Under the pieces are notes generated by a model. It saw only the letters and a program-made list of their open reading frames with translations. It had not been told where the DNA came from and did no database searches. A stretch of 52,078 nt of DNA, taken from Chitinibacter tainanensis DSM 15459 (lineage in GTDB: Bacteria; Pseudomonadota; Gammaproteobacteria; Burkholderiales; Chitinibacteraceae). Location of the stretch: assembly GCF_000429785.1 (NCBI RefSeq), contig NZ_KE386951.1, forward strand, positions 1 through 52,078, read 5' to 3'. The translations under genes and the position numbers were made by a program. The first letter of the stretch is position 1. Every line of letters begins with the position of its first letter. Below are positions 19,241 through 29,154 of this stretch, piece by piece.

Positions 19241-20554
19241 ATGACAAGCAGCCCTAAACTCAGCTCTTTGCTTAACCGCATCCGCTACAGCGCGCCGCTG
19301 ATTGCCGCCTTGCTCAGCGCGGGTGCCAGTGCCAGCGTGGTGACCGTCGATCGCGTGGTGGCAGTGGTCAATCGTAGCGCCATTACCCAGGTCGAGCTGG
19401 CGCGCAAAGTCGACAGCATCAAGCAAAATCTGGAACGGCAAAAAGTGAAATTGCCACCAGATGATGTGCTGCAACAGCAAGTCCTCGACCGGATGATCAT
19501 CGACCAAGTCCAGCTGCAATATGCCGAGCAAAGTGGTTTGCGCATCGATGATCGTCAGCTGGAAATCGCCTTGAACCGCTTAGCCGAGCAAAACCAGCTC
19601 TCGCTGCCCGAGTTTCGCAAAAAAGTCGAAGCCTCCGGCATCACCTGGCGCCAGCTGCGCGAAGACATTCGCCAGGAAATCACGCTGGGCCGCCTGAAAG
19701 AGCGCGAAGTGGATAACCGGGTGGTGGTCACCGAATCGGAAATCGATGATTACTTGAAAATCGCTGGCAACCACTCGAAACTCGAGTTTGAACTTGCGCA
19801 AATCCAGATCAACATCCCGGAAAATGCCACCCCCGAACAAGTCGCCGCTAAACGCGTCAAAATCCAGAAGGCTCGCCAAGAGCTGGAAGAAGGCAAATCT
19901 TTTGCCACTGTCGCGGCCAGCTATTCAGAAGGCGCGAATGCCACGAAAGGCGGCAGCTTAGGCTGGCGCCCTGCTGGCTCTTTGCCACCGGCCTTTACCG
20001 CCCTCTTGGAAAAACTACAGCCCGGTGAATTAACCGATATCGTGCGCACCCCGGCAGCTCTGCATATTTTCAAGCTACTGGATAAACGCGATCAAAACCA
20101 AAAAGTCATCGTGAAGCAAACTCACGCTCGCCATATCCTGATCCGCAGCAACGAGCTGGTATCCACCACCGATGCACAGCAAAAACTGCAGCAAATGCGC
20201 GCCCGCATCATGGCTGGCCAGGATTTTGCACAGGTCGCTAAAGCCTTCTCCGAAGACCCCAGCGCCGCCAAAGGCGGGGATCTGGGCTGGCTCAACCCGG
20301 GTGAAACAGTGCCGCAATTTGAGCAGGCCATGGATGCGCTGGCGCTCAATGAAATCAGCCAGCCGGTGCAATCTCCCTTTGGTTTTCACCTGATCCAGGT
20401 GCTAGAGCGCCGTGATCAGGACGTGACACTGGAACAAGCCCGCTTCAAAATCCGCAATGAGCTGCGCCAGCGCAAAGCCGAAGAGCAATACGAAGACTGG
20501 CTGCGCCAATTGCGTGACCGCGCGCGGATCGAAATCCGCCTGAAGGACGAATAA
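19241..20554 (+). CDS. surA: Periplasmic chaperone and peptidyl-prolyl isomerase SurA
   Basis: It escorts outer-membrane proteins, including LptD, through the periplasm. It has 437 residues: a signal peptide (hydrophobic about 18-32), an N-terminal chaperone domain with VVAVVNRSAITQVEL and the conserved QLEIALNRLAEQN, then two parvulin domains (about 185-285 and 293-392), each ending in the typical LGW...PF/F...L pattern. It lies 11 bases after lptD and overlaps the pdxA start by one base (TAATG), indicating translational coupling. Confidence 0.95.
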   Translation: MTSSPKLSSLLNRIRYSAPLIAALLSAGASASVVTVDRVVAVVNRSAITQVELARKVDSIKQNLERQKVKLPPDDVLQQQVLDRMIIDQVQLQYAEQSGLRIDDRQLEIALNRLAEQNQLSLPEFRKKVEASGITWRQLREDIRQEITLGRLKEREVDNRVVVTESEIDDYLKIAGNHSKLEFELAQIQINIPENATPEQVAAKRVKIQKARQELEEGKSFATVAASYSEGANATKGGSLGWRPAGSLPPAFTALLEKLQPGELTDIVRTPAALHIFKLLDKRDQNQKVIVKQTHARHILIRSNELVSTTDAQQKLQQMRARIMAGQDFAQVAKAFSEDPSAAKGGDLGWLNPGETVPQFEQAMDALALNEISQPVQSPFGFHLIQVLERRDQDVTLEQARFKIRNELRQRKAEEQYEDWLRQLRDRARIEIRLKDE

Positions 20555-21576
20555 TGCAGGCAGCTGTTGCGCCACTGGTCATCACCAGTGGCGAGCCGGC
20601 GGGCATCGGCCCGGAAATCTGCGTAAAAGTCGCCGCCGGCGCCTTGCCGCTACCCTGCGTGATTCTGGGCAACCGGCAATTACTGCTCGAGCGCGCCGCC
20701 TGCGTCGGGGTAGACCCGGCCTTGGTGGCAAGCTGGCCCGCTTATCAGGCTAGCCAGCTTTCAGCAGAACACCCGCCAGTGGCCATTGCCGATGTGCCAC
20801 TGGCCGCGCCCGCCCTTGCTGGCTCGCTCAACCCAGCGAACGCCCACTATGTACTCAGCCTGCTCGACCAAGCCATTGCCGGCTGCCAGCGCAGTGAATT
20901 TGCCGGCATGGTCACTGCCCCGATTCACAAAGGGGTGATTAACGAAGGTACTGATGGTGGGTATTTCTCCGGGCACACCGAATACCTTGCCGAACAGACC
21001 AATACCCCCCAAGTCGTCATGATGCTAGCGGGCGAATATGGCCAGCAGCAGATGCTACGGGTCGCACTGGCAACCACGCATTTACCACTGCAGGCCGTGT
21101 CGGAAGCCCTGACGCCAGATTCTTTGCGCCGCACGCTACAGATTTTGCACCATGATCTGCAGCAGCATTTTGGTCTCGCCCAGCCGCGCATTCTGGTGGC
21201 GGGGCTCAACCCGCATGCGGGCGAATCCGGGCATATGGGGCGCGAAGAAATCGACGTCATTATCCCGGTACTGAATGAATTGCGCGCCCAAGGCATGCAG
21301 CTGATTGGGCCGCTACCGGCCGACACCCTGTTTAATCCGCCCATCCTGGCGCAGGGCGACGCCGTGCTGGCGATGTACCATGATCAGGGCTTGCCGGTGC
21401 TCAAGTTCGCCACTTTTGGCGCGGGCATCAATATCACCCTGGGCTTGCCCTTGATCCGCACTTCGGTGGATCACGGCACGGCGCTCGATCTGGCGGGCAC
21501 CGGGCGTGCCGAAACCGGCAGTTTACTCGCCGCCTATCAGCTTGCCAGCCAGTTGGCGGCAGCGCGCGCAGCTTAA
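20554..21576 (+). CDS. pdxA: 4-hydroxythreonine-4-phosphate dehydrogenase (PdxA)
   Basis: An NAD-dependent, metal-requiring enzyme of pyridoxal-5'-phosphate synthesis. It has 340 residues, within the family range. Typical segments are [14 protein letters not shown] at the N-terminus, [13 protein letters not shown], the metal-ligand regions [21 protein letters not shown] and [11 protein letters not shown], and the C-terminal [15 protein letters not shown]. The ATG overlaps the surA stop by one base. The surA-pdxA-rsmA order is the standard proteobacterial one. Confidence 0.96.
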   Translation: MQAAVAPLVITSGEPAGIGPEICVKVAAGALPLPCVILGNRQLLLERAACVGVDPALVASWPAYQASQLSAEHPPVAIADVPLAAPALAGSLNPANAHYVLSLLDQAIAGCQRSEFAGMVTAPIHKGVINEGTDGGYFSGHTEYLAEQTNTPQVVMMLAGEYGQQQMLRVALATTHLPLQAVSEALTPDSLRRTLQILHHDLQQHFGLAQPRILVAGLNPHAGESGHMGREEIDVIIPVLNELRAQGMQLIGPLPADTLFNPPILAQGDAVLAMYHDQGLPVLKFATFGAGINITLGLPLIRTSVDHGTALDLAGTGRAETGSLLAAYQLASQLAAARAA

Positions 21577-21595
21577 AGTTTTCAAAGGAATTTGT

Positions 21596-22381
21596 ATGGC
21601 CCATATCCCGCGCAAACGCTTCGGGCAGAATTTTTTGCAAGATCAGGGCGTGATCGCCGGCATCATCAATGCCGTGGATCCGCATAAAGACGATGCCATC
21701 GTGGAAATCGGCCCCGGCTTGGCGGCGCTCACCGCCCCGCTGCTCGATCGCGTACCGACCCTGCATGTGGTCGAGATCGATCGCGACATCGTGACGCACC
21801 TTTCCGCCCGCTATAGCGCTGAGCGGCTGGTCATTCACAATATCGACGCGCTGCAATTCGATTTTGGTGCGCTGGCGCGCCAGATTGCCCCCGGCGGGCG
21901 AATCAAGCTCGTGGGCAACCTACCCTACAATATCTCGACCCCGCTCTTGTTTCATCTGGCCAGCTTTGGCGCGGTAATCCACGATATGCACTTCATGCTG
22001 CAAAAAGAAGTGGTTGACCGCATGGTGGCCGAACCGGGCACCACCGATTACGGCCGCCTCTCGATCATGCTGCAGTATCGCTATTTGATGGATCACATCA
22101 TTGATGTACCGCCTGAAAGCTTCGATCCACCGCCAAAGGTGGATTCGGCTGTGGTACGGATGGTGCCCTACGATACGCTGCCGCATCCGGCCGTGAACGA
22201 AGAGCACCTGCAAAAACTGGTGATCACCGCCTTTGCCCAGCGCCGCAAAACCATCCGCAATAATCTCAAAGGCATTGCCAGCGATGAACAGCTGGCGGCG
22301 GTAGGGATTGAGCCGAGCTGGCGGCCCGAAAACATCAGCGTCGCGCAATATGTGGCGCTGTCGAACACCCTCGCCAGCTAG
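21596..22381 (+). CDS. rsmA: 16S rRNA dimethyladenosine transferase RsmA (KsgA)
   Basis: It dimethylates two adjacent adenosines (A1518/A1519, E. coli numbering) near the 3' end of 16S rRNA during small-subunit maturation. It has 261 residues, with [11 protein letters not shown] at the N-terminus, SAM-binding [10 protein letters not shown] and catalytic NLPYNIS. The frame is open upstream inside pdxA, but the ATG at 21596 has AAAGGA at good distance and begins at the family start. It is the last gene of the lptD operon. Confidence 0.96.
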   Translation: MAHIPRKRFGQNFLQDQGVIAGIINAVDPHKDDAIVEIGPGLAALTAPLLDRVPTLHVVEIDRDIVTHLSARYSAERLVIHNIDALQFDFGALARQIAPGGRIKLVGNLPYNISTPLLFHLASFGAVIHDMHFMLQKEVVDRMVAEPGTTDYGRLSIMLQYRYLMDHIIDVPPESFDPPPKVDSAVVRMVPYDTLPHPAVNEEHLQKLVITAFAQRRKTIRNNLKGIASDEQLAAVGIEPSWRPENISVAQYVALSNTLAS

Positions 22382-22436
22382 GGTTTTCCCCGCTAGGCTG
22401 GCCCCAACAAAGACCGGACAATCAAAGGCTTGATTG

Positions 22437-23195
22437 ATGAATGCACCGACAATAATGATCCGCTTCGAGCAAGTAAACAAATGGTATGGCCGCGACCACC
22501 ATGTGCTGAAAAATCTGAATCTGGAAGTGAAACAGGGCGAAGTGGTCGTCGTCTGCGGGCCTTCGGGTTCGGGTAAATCAACGCTGATCCGCACCATCAA
22601 TCAGCTCGAGCCGATCAATGACGGCCAGATCTGGGTTGATGGTATTCAGGCCAATAGCCCGAAAACCAATATCAACAAGCTGCGCGAAGAAGTCGGCTTT
22701 GTGTTTCAGCACTTTAATCTTTACCCGCATCTATCGGTGCTGGAAAACATCACCATTGCCCCGATCCAGGTGAAAAAGCAAAGTAAAGCCGAAGCCGAAA
22801 AAACGGCGCTGGAGCTGCTGGAGCGGGTGGGTTTGGCGCATAAAAAAGATGCCTACCCCAGCAATCTTTCCGGTGGCCAGCAACAACGGGTAGCGATTGC
22901 GCGCGGCCTGGCGATGAGCCCACGGGTAATGCTGTTTGACGAGCCGACGAGTGCGCTGGATCCGGAAATGATTGGCGAAGTGCTGTCGGTCATGAAATCG
23001 CTGGCCGAATCAGGCATGACCATGATGGTGGTGACCCACGAAATGGGCTTTGCCCGCGAAGTGGCCGACCGCATCATCTTCCTCGACCAAGGTGAGATTC
23101 TGGAAGACACCACGCCAGAGGCTTTCTTCACCAACCCGAGCACCGATCGCGCCAAGCAGTTCCTGCGCCAGATCCTTGCGCCGCTGCACCAATAA
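22437..23195 (+). CDS. Polar amino-acid ABC transporter ATP-binding protein (GlnQ/GltL type)
   Basis: The ATPase subunit of a polar amino-acid importer, 252 residues. Walker A is GPSGSGKST, the signature LSGGQQQR, Walker B VMLFDEP and the switch histidine lies in [22 protein letters not shown], all in the spacing of the GlnQ/GltL subgroup. The substrate cannot be told from sequence; glutamate/aspartate or glutamine is likely. No permease gene lies next to it, which is unusual. A TTG directly before the ATG (22434) and an ATG at 22455 are alternative starts. It is followed by a terminator that is itself embedded in a possible repeat copy. Confidence 0.9.
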   Translation: MNAPTIMIRFEQVNKWYGRDHHVLKNLNLEVKQGEVVVVCGPSGSGKSTLIRTINQLEPINDGQIWVDGIQANSPKTNINKLREEVGFVFQHFNLYPHLSVLENITIAPIQVKKQSKAEAEKTALELLERVGLAHKKDAYPSNLSGGQQQRVAIARGLAMSPRVMLFDEPTSALDPEMIGEVLSVMKSLAESGMTMMVVTHEMGFAREVADRIIFLDQGEILEDTTPEAFFTNPSTDRAKQFLRQILAPLHQ

Positions 23196-23203
23196 CCCCT
23201 ACC

Positions 23204-23252
23204 AGGTATATGCCAGAAAGCCATTCATATGAATGGCTTTTTTTATATACCC
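23204..23252 (+). repeat. Possible sixth, divergent copy (F) of the 49-bp repeat
   Basis: This begins AGGTATATGC and ends TATATACCC, exactly 49 bases like the other copies and with the same outer GGTAT...ATACCC pairing. The interior differs: it holds a perfect 10-bp stem (23217-23226 with 23231-23240) that serves as the ABC ATPase gene's terminator. It starts 8 bases after that gene's stop codon. Membership is uncertain because only the ends match. Confidence 0.4.
23217..23245 (+). terminator. Terminator after the ABC ATPase gene
   Basis: The stem AAAGCCATTC / GAATGGCTTT with loop ATAT is followed by a T run on the plus strand. Confidence 0.85.
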
Positions 23253-23323
23253 CACTGGATTCACAAAACAGCGCTGACTAGCTAAGCTAATAGCTCTACC
23301 CATCGCTATGGCGGCGCTATTCG

Positions 23324-24073
23324 ATGTCTGTGTTCCGACTTTTATTATGCTGGCTGGGCATCAGTTGCCTTAGTGCTACCAGCAGCTGGGCCGCCAGTGT
23401 GGTACCCATTTATACCCATTACGATTACCCACCCTTCCTCACCGCTAAACAAGGCCTAAGTCGCGACTTGGCCGACGAGCTCACCCGCCGCAGCCAAGGT
23501 CGGTATCAGTTTGTGGTGCAACTCACCCCGCGCAAACGGCTGGATTTATTGCTCGCCCAGCCCAATTGGCAAGGGGTGGTACCGTGGGTCAACCCACAAT
23601 GGTTTCCGACGACCCAAGGCGGGCTCTGGAGCGAGATGCTGTTTCTGGATGCCGATCTGGTCATCAGCCGCAAACCGCTGCAATACAGCGGCCCGGCCAG
23701 CCTCACGGGGCTCACCTTGGGTGGCATTCTGGGGCACCATTATGTGGAGCTGAGCGACGCCCTCAACAGCGGCCAATTGCAACGCGATGACGCCCCTAAT
23801 CAGGAAAGCAATCTGCGCAAACTGGCCTCAGGGCGAGTGGATGTAATCTTTGTGCCGCAAAGCAGCTGGGGGGATTACCAGCACACCAATCCGGGCCTCA
23901 TCGAGGGCTTAAGCGTGGCGCGCCAGCCGCGCAATCACTATCCGCGCCAGCTACTGGTGTCGGAGCGGCAGCCGGCGCTGGCGCAATTTGTGCTCACTGC
24001 GGTACGCGAGCTCAATGCCGACCCTGCGTGGCAGCAAAAACTCGCCCCCTATCGCTTTGCCAACCCGCGTTAG
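23324..24073 (+). CDS. Periplasmic substrate-binding protein of the amino-acid type (SBP_bac_3-like)
   Basis: A 249-residue secreted protein. The signal peptide is MSVFRLLLCWLGISCLSATSSWA, with cleavage before ASVV. The mature N-terminus VVPIYTHYDYPPFLTAKQGLSRDLADELTRR is typical of family 3 solute-binding proteins, and a two-lobe pattern follows (LTGLTLGGILGHHY; LASGRVDVIFVPQSSWG). Many proteobacteria carry such orphan binding-protein-like genes without a permease; here too no permease is adjacent, so transport with the upstream ATPase is not proven. The start lacks a strong ribosome-binding site. It is convergent with the GGDEF-EAL gene, overlapping by 4 bases. Confidence 0.75.
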   Translation: MSVFRLLLCWLGISCLSATSSWAASVVPIYTHYDYPPFLTAKQGLSRDLADELTRRSQGRYQFVVQLTPRKRLDLLLAQPNWQGVVPWVNPQWFPTTQGGLWSEMLFLDADLVISRKPLQYSGPASLTGLTLGGILGHHYVELSDALNSGQLQRDDAPNQESNLRKLASGRVDVIFVPQSSWGDYQHTNPGLIEGLSVARQPRNHYPRQLLVSERQPALAQFVLTAVRELNADPAWQQKLAPYRFANPR

Positions 24074-26799
24074 GTGCGGGCCTGCATGCCCAGTCGCATC
24101 CAGAGCTCTGCCACCCCTGGCGGCACCGGCTGGCTAAAGTAAAAGCCCTGCATATAGTGCACGCCCATCCCCTGCAGAAAGCGCACCGTCTCGATGTTCT
24201 CCACCCCTTCGATCACGAGATCAAGCTGCAAGCCCTGCGCCATTTGCGCAATCGCTTGCATCACCCGGCGCCCTTCTTCGGTATGCAGGCGCTGCGAGAA
24301 TGACACATCCACTTTCAGCATATTGGCCGGCATTTCGTGCAGTTGCGAGAGCGAAGAATAACCAGTGCCAAAGTCATCAATCGCCAGCACAAAGCCCGCA
24401 TTGGCCAGCTGGCGCAGATGGCGCATTTGCCGCGCGTAATCGGTCAGCGCAATGCCTTCGGTAATCTCGATAATAATATCGCTTGGGCGTAGCTTGAATT
24501 GCGCCAGCCGCTCCACCATCTGCGGCACAAAGGTTGGCAGATATAGCTGGCTGCGCGAGATATTCACCATCAGTCGCTGGCTTAGCCCGGCCTCGCGCCA
24601 GTCGCGCAGCTTGGCAAAGGCTTGCAGCATAATCTGCTCGGAGAGCTCCTGAATTAGCCCGACTTTTTCTGCCATCGGGATGAAGAGCTCAGGGCTAATC
24701 CAGCCGCTCTTGTCATCTTGCCAGCGCGCCAGCGCCTCTACCGCCATCACTTCGCCGCTGCGGGTATTTACAATCGGCTGATAAAACACCTGCAGGCCAC
24801 TGTGCTGAATGGCGCTCGAGAGCCGCGATTGAATCGCCACATGCTCCCGCCCCAGTGCTTTTAAATGCACGATATCGCTGTAGAAACATACGCTATTGCG
24901 ACCAGCGTGTTTGGCGTGATACATGGTGTGATCGGCCGCAGAGAGTAGCTCTTCGCCACTTTCAGCGTTATCAGGGTAAATCGCGAAGCCCAGCGAAATT
25001 GTGGGCTGGGTTTCTACCCCATTGATCAAAATGCCTTGCCGCGCAGCCAGGCGCAGGTTTTCGGCAATCACGGCCAGCTGGCGCTGATCGTGTAATTCTG
25101 GAATCAAGGCCACAAACTCGTCGCCACCCCAGCGCGCCAGCAACCCGCCCTCAGGCAAGGCGCCCTGCAGGCGATGGGCGAGGGTAATCAGCAGTTCATC
25201 GCCGGTCTTGTGGCCAAAAGCATCGTTGATTTGCTTGAAGTGATCCAGATCGATAAAGCCCAGCGCCACTTTATGCTGCAAGCGCGCTGCGTCATCAATC
25301 GCCCGGTGAATTTCATCATCCAGCAAAATCCGGTTGGGCAGCCGAGTCAGGCCATCGTAGAGCGCCATCTGGGTGATGTTTTGCTCATTGATATGCGCCA
25401 CGGTGACATCGCGCAAGACCCCGCGCAAGGCGGTAATGCGCCCTTCTGGCCCGCGATGCGCGATCAATCGGAGCTCCACCCAGATAAAGTCGCCATCCGA
25501 GCGCAGCAGCCGGAAACGCAAGCTGGCGGGCTCAAGCGATTTTAGCTGCTGGCTCATCAGCGCCTGCAGCGCCGCGGCGTCTTCCGGATGCACCCAGGTG
25601 GTGAGCGGGCGGCCCAACTCGGCCGCCACTTCGCGGCTCTCAATCGCCCGCAGATTAGCCCAAGCCGCAGTCGCCTCGACCAGAATGCCGCTCGGCAATA
25701 AATCCACGATCGCTTCTTCCAACAGATTCAGCGTATCGAGCATCGTGCGCTTGCGCGCAGCATCTTGCATCAGCACGGTGACGTCTTGCAGCAGTACCAC
25801 GGCTTGCCGTTCATGGGTTTCGCCCACCGGCTGAATGCGCACCAGCAGGCTCACTTCCTGTTGCGGCAGATAGCAATTAAATTGCCGGCTGGCTTGTCCG
25901 GCCATGATCGCCGGCAAGGCCCGGATGAGCTCATTGGCCAGCTCATAAGGCAAGACCGCCGCCATCGGGCGATTGAGCAGCTGTTCGGCAGCGGGCAAGG
26001 CCGGGTGGCCAGACCAGACCTGCCGCACCACGCCCTGCGCATCCAGCTCGAACACCATATCCTGCGTGGCGCCCACCAGCGCCCGTAGCCGCTGCTGATT
26101 GGCCAGCGCTTCGCTTTCCAGCCGCGCCCGTACCAAGGCTTGCGCCACATGGTTGGCCAACATCGACAGCAGGCGCAGCTCGACCGAATCACGCTGATGA
26201 CGCTCATCGTCGTTCAGAAACGCCAAAAACCCGAACATTTCGCCACGCTGCAGTAGCGGTATACACAAAAGCTGCCGCACTCCCACTTGGGCCAGCAGCA
26301 TCTGTTCGGCCAGCGGCAACTCCAGTAGCGATTTATTCAGCACCATGCCAACAGCCAGGGTATCTGCCAGCAAGGCATACTGGTCATAGTCTAGATGCAG
26401 AAACGGCTCGGGGGTATATTGGAGCAGCCGGCAATCGGGCCGCCGCCACGCCGCCACCAAGCGGGCTTTACGCTGACCTTCATTGAGATAGAGGCCCGTC
26501 ATCCCGCTAGCCGAAGCCTGACCCAAGACCTGCAGCATATCTTGCAGATATTCAGGTTCTTCCGGATGCGCGAGGATATTCACAACGCTATCAAAAGCGT
26601 TGAAATAGGTGTGATAGGTGCCCAGCGCCTGCTGCTCAGCCGGGCCTAGCGGAGAAAAACCAACCGAATCAGAGCGCAAAATTCCACCTCTGCTCGCTAC
26701 CAAGCCATGGCTGGCAGCCAAAAACGAACGGGGATTGTCGCCAATCCCCGTCTTACTTGCTGGCGTGGGGCCGTCAGGCTTTTGGCGCTGGCGGCTCAA
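24070..26799 (-). CDS. GAF-PAS-GGDEF-EAL cyclic-di-GMP signalling protein
   Basis: A 909-residue cytoplasmic regulator of c-di-GMP. A GAF-like domain (about 75-215) is followed by two PAS-like regions (about 220-345 and 350-475), GGDEF (about 480-640) and EAL (about 655-905). The GGDEF site is intact (RWGGDEF) but has no RxxD inhibitory site before it. The EAL site is also intact: VEALARW, VNISRSQL, IEITEG, AIDDFGTGYSS, LKVDVSF and VIEGVEN. Both activities are possible; the phosphodiesterase looks complete. There is no membrane segment. The proposed TTG start at 26799 lies inside the end of topA (26-base overlap) and has GAGGTG just before it, suggesting coupling to topA; a later internal start cannot be ruled out. 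Confidence 0.88.
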   Translation of the reverse strand: MSRQRQKPDGPTPASKTGIGDNPRSFLAASHGLVASRGGILRSDSVGFSPLGPAEQQALGTYHTYFNAFDSVVNILAHPEEPEYLQDMLQVLGQASASGMTGLYLNEGQRKARLVAAWRRPDCRLLQYTPEPFLHLDYDQYALLADTLAVGMVLNKSLLELPLAEQMLLAQVGVRQLLCIPLLQRGEMFGFLAFLNDDERHQRDSVELRLLSMLANHVAQALVRARLESEALANQQRLRALVGATQDMVFELDAQGVVRQVWSGHPALPAAEQLLNRPMAAVLPYELANELIRALPAIMAGQASRQFNCYLPQQEVSLLVRIQPVGETHERQAVVLLQDVTVLMQDAARKRTMLDTLNLLEEAIVDLLPSGILVEATAAWANLRAIESREVAAELGRPLTTWVHPEDAAALQALMSQQLKSLEPASLRFRLLRSDGDFIWVELRLIAHRGPEGRITALRGVLRDVTVAHINEQNITQMALYDGLTRLPNRILLDDEIHRAIDDAARLQHKVALGFIDLDHFKQINDAFGHKTGDELLITLAHRLQGALPEGGLLARWGGDEFVALIPELHDQRQLAVIAENLRLAARQGILINGVETQPTISLGFAIYPDNAESGEELLSAADHTMYHAKHAGRNSVCFYSDIVHLKALGREHVAIQSRLSSAIQHSGLQVFYQPIVNTRSGEVMAVEALARWQDDKSGWISPELFIPMAEKVGLIQELSEQIMLQAFAKLRDWREAGLSQRLMVNISRSQLYLPTFVPQMVERLAQFKLRPSDIIIEITEGIALTDYARQMRHLRQLANAGFVLAIDDFGTGYSSLSQLHEMPANMLKVDVSFSQRLHTEEGRRVMQAIAQMAQGLQLDLVIEGVENIETVRFLQGMGVHYMQGFYFSQPVPPGVAELWMRLGMQART

Positions 26800-29065
26800 T
26801 CACCTCACTGTAGCCACATTCTTTCTGCGGACAAACTTTTTCCGTTCCGCGGCGCTTGGTGACCTTGATGGTCATCACCGGCCACTGGCACTGCGGGCAA
26901 GCTTCGGCAATCGGCGGGTTCCATGTAGCGTACTTGCAATCCGGATAGGTATTGCAGGAATAGAACATCTTGCCATAGCGGCTCTTGCGCTCGATCAGGC
27001 TACCTTTGTGGCATTCAGGGCATTCTACGCCAGTGTCTTTCGGCTTTTCCAATGGCTCGATGTGCTTACACTTCGGATAATTGGAGCAACCAATAAACTT
27101 GCCATAGCGCCCCACTTTGATGTGCAGCGCCGATTCACATTTCGGGCAGGTGCGATCAGGCACCACTTCCGGCTCGACCGGTGCGGCATTCGGATCATCA
27201 CCCAGATTGCGGGTGTAGTCACATTCCGGATAAGCGGTACAGCTGATAAAGCGGCCACGCTTACCCAGCCGGATCGAGAGCTTATTGCCACATTTCGGGC
27301 AATCTTCGTCCAGCGCCTCGTGGGTGACTTCCGCCCGCGACAGCGCTTGCTTGTCTTCGACCTGCTTGTGGAATTTCTTCCAGAATTCTTCCAGCACCGG
27401 CACCCACTCACGCGAGCCAGTGGAAATCTCATCTAGCTTGTCTTCCAGCTTGGCGGTGAAGTTGTAATCCACGTACTGCGTGAAATGCTCGGTCAGGAAT
27501 TTATTCACCACTTCGCCGGTGTCGGTGGGGGTGAAGCGCTTTTTATCCAGAATGACGTATTCACGGTCTTTCAGCGTGTAGATGATCGAGGCATAGGTTG
27601 AAGGCCGGCCGATGCCGAACTCTTCCAGCGATTTGACCAAGCTGGCCTCGGTAAAACGCGGCGGTGGCTGGGTGAAATGCTGCTCGCCATAGATCTGCTC
27701 GACGGGCAGTACATCGCCTTCGGTCAGAACCGGCAGGCGCGCTTCGTCTTCATCGTCTTCAACATCATCGGCGTCTTCTTGATAAACCGCCATAAAGCCC
27801 GGGAACACCAAGGTTTGCCCGGTGGCGCGGAATAGATTTTCCGGCCCACCCACGGCGATATCCACGGCCACAGTATCAAACTTGGCCGCAGTCATCTGAC
27901 AGGACAATGTCCGCTTCCAGATCATCTGATAGAGCTTAAATTGCTCTGGCGACAAAAAGGTTTTAACCGATTCGGGCGTGCGCAAGATCGAAGTAGGACG
28001 AATCGCTTCGTGGGCTTCTTGCGCGTTTTTAGCTTTGTTTTTGTACACCACCGGCGCATTGGGCAGGTAGTCTTTATCAAAGTGGTTGGCGATAAATTCG
28101 CGGATTTCAGTGAGCGCATCATTGGACAACGCCACCGAGTCGGTACGCATATAGGTAATCAAACCGACGGTTTCACCGCCTAAGTTCACCCCCTCGTACA
28201 GCGATTGAGCCGTGCGCATGGTGCGATCGGTGGTAAAGCCCAGTTTTCGCACCGATTCCTGCTGCAAGGTGGACGTGGTGAATGGCGCAGTGGGTGAGCG
28301 CGATTTCTTTTTCTTTTCCACCGCGTGCACTTGTGCGGGCTGGCCTGAGAGACTGGCTAACACTTTGGCTTGGGTGGTTTCGTCCGGAATATCGAACTGA
28401 TCGAGCTTATTACCTTGCCAGCTCGTGAGCTTGGCCGCGACTTTGCTGCGGCCTTTTTTGGTATCCAGATGGATCGTCCAGTATTCCTGCGCGGTGAAGG
28501 CACGGATTTCCAGCTCACGTTCACAGATCAGCCGCAAAGCCGGGCTTTGTACGCGCCCGGCGGACAAGCCGGTACGCACTTTTCGCCATAGCAATGGCGA
28601 GAGATTAAAGCCCACCAGATAATCGAGCGCACTGCGCGCCTGCTGGGCATTAACCAGGTTGAAATCCAGATCACGCGGGTGGGCCACCGCCTGCTTCACC
28701 GCTGTTTCGGTGATTTCATGGAAAACCACCCGTTTGAAGGTTTTTTCCGGATTCAGCAGCTTTTTCGCTTTCAGGATTTCCAGAATATGCCAGGAAATCG
28801 CCTCGCCTTCGCGGTCCGGATCGGAAGCCAGAAAGACATGATCGGCACGCTCAACGGCCTCACAAATGGCATCGACATGTTTTTTGTTTTTGTCGATGAC
28901 CTGATACTTCATCTTGAAGCTGTTATCCGGATCGACCGAACCACTCTTGCGCACCAGACCACGCACGTGGCCATACGAGGCCAGAATCTGGAAGTCTTTG
29001 CCGAGGTATTTTTGCAGGGTTTTCGCCTTAGAAGGCGACTCAACGATCAGGAGATTAGCGGGCAT
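26774..29065 (-). CDS. topA: DNA topoisomerase I
   Basis: It relaxes negative supercoils. It has 763 residues. An N-terminal TOPRIM domain (LLIVESPSKAKTLQKYLG; DPDREGE at 82-88) is followed by the type IA core with active-site Tyr305 (GLITYMRTDS). The C-terminus carries four zinc-ribbon repeats, each CPxC...C, of which the last ends VCPQKEC. E. coli TopA is longer (865) because of extra C-terminal ribbon domains. The ATG has GGGGAA upstream. It is part of the minus-strand run LysM - dprA - smg - topA - GGDEF/EAL; the smg-topA gap is 89 bases. Confidence 0.96.
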   Translation of the reverse strand: MPANLLIVESPSKAKTLQKYLGKDFQILASYGHVRGLVRKSGSVDPDNSFKMKYQVIDKNKKHVDAICEAVERADHVFLASDPDREGEAISWHILEILKAKKLLNPEKTFKRVVFHEITETAVKQAVAHPRDLDFNLVNAQQARSALDYLVGFNLSPLLWRKVRTGLSAGRVQSPALRLICERELEIRAFTAQEYWTIHLDTKKGRSKVAAKLTSWQGNKLDQFDIPDETTQAKVLASLSGQPAQVHAVEKKKKSRSPTAPFTTSTLQQESVRKLGFTTDRTMRTAQSLYEGVNLGGETVGLITYMRTDSVALSNDALTEIREFIANHFDKDYLPNAPVVYKNKAKNAQEAHEAIRPTSILRTPESVKTFLSPEQFKLYQMIWKRTLSCQMTAAKFDTVAVDIAVGGPENLFRATGQTLVFPGFMAVYQEDADDVEDDEDEARLPVLTEGDVLPVEQIYGEQHFTQPPPRFTEASLVKSLEEFGIGRPSTYASIIYTLKDREYVILDKKRFTPTDTGEVVNKFLTEHFTQYVDYNFTAKLEDKLDEISTGSREWVPVLEEFWKKFHKQVEDKQALSRAEVTHEALDEDCPKCGNKLSIRLGKRGRFISCTAYPECDYTRNLGDDPNAAPVEPEVVPDRTCPKCESALHIKVGRYGKFIGCSNYPKCKHIEPLEKPKDTGVECPECHKGSLIERKSRYGKMFYSCNTYPDCKYATWNPPIAEACPQCQWPVMTIKVTKRRGTEKVCPQKECGYSEVIEPPAPKA

Positions 29066-29154
29066 GATTCCCCGTTACGGTTACAAGTTCGAAGGATGGC
29101 GACAACCATGCTATGGTCACCGCCAATATATATATCAAGCTTTGCGGATGCTTT

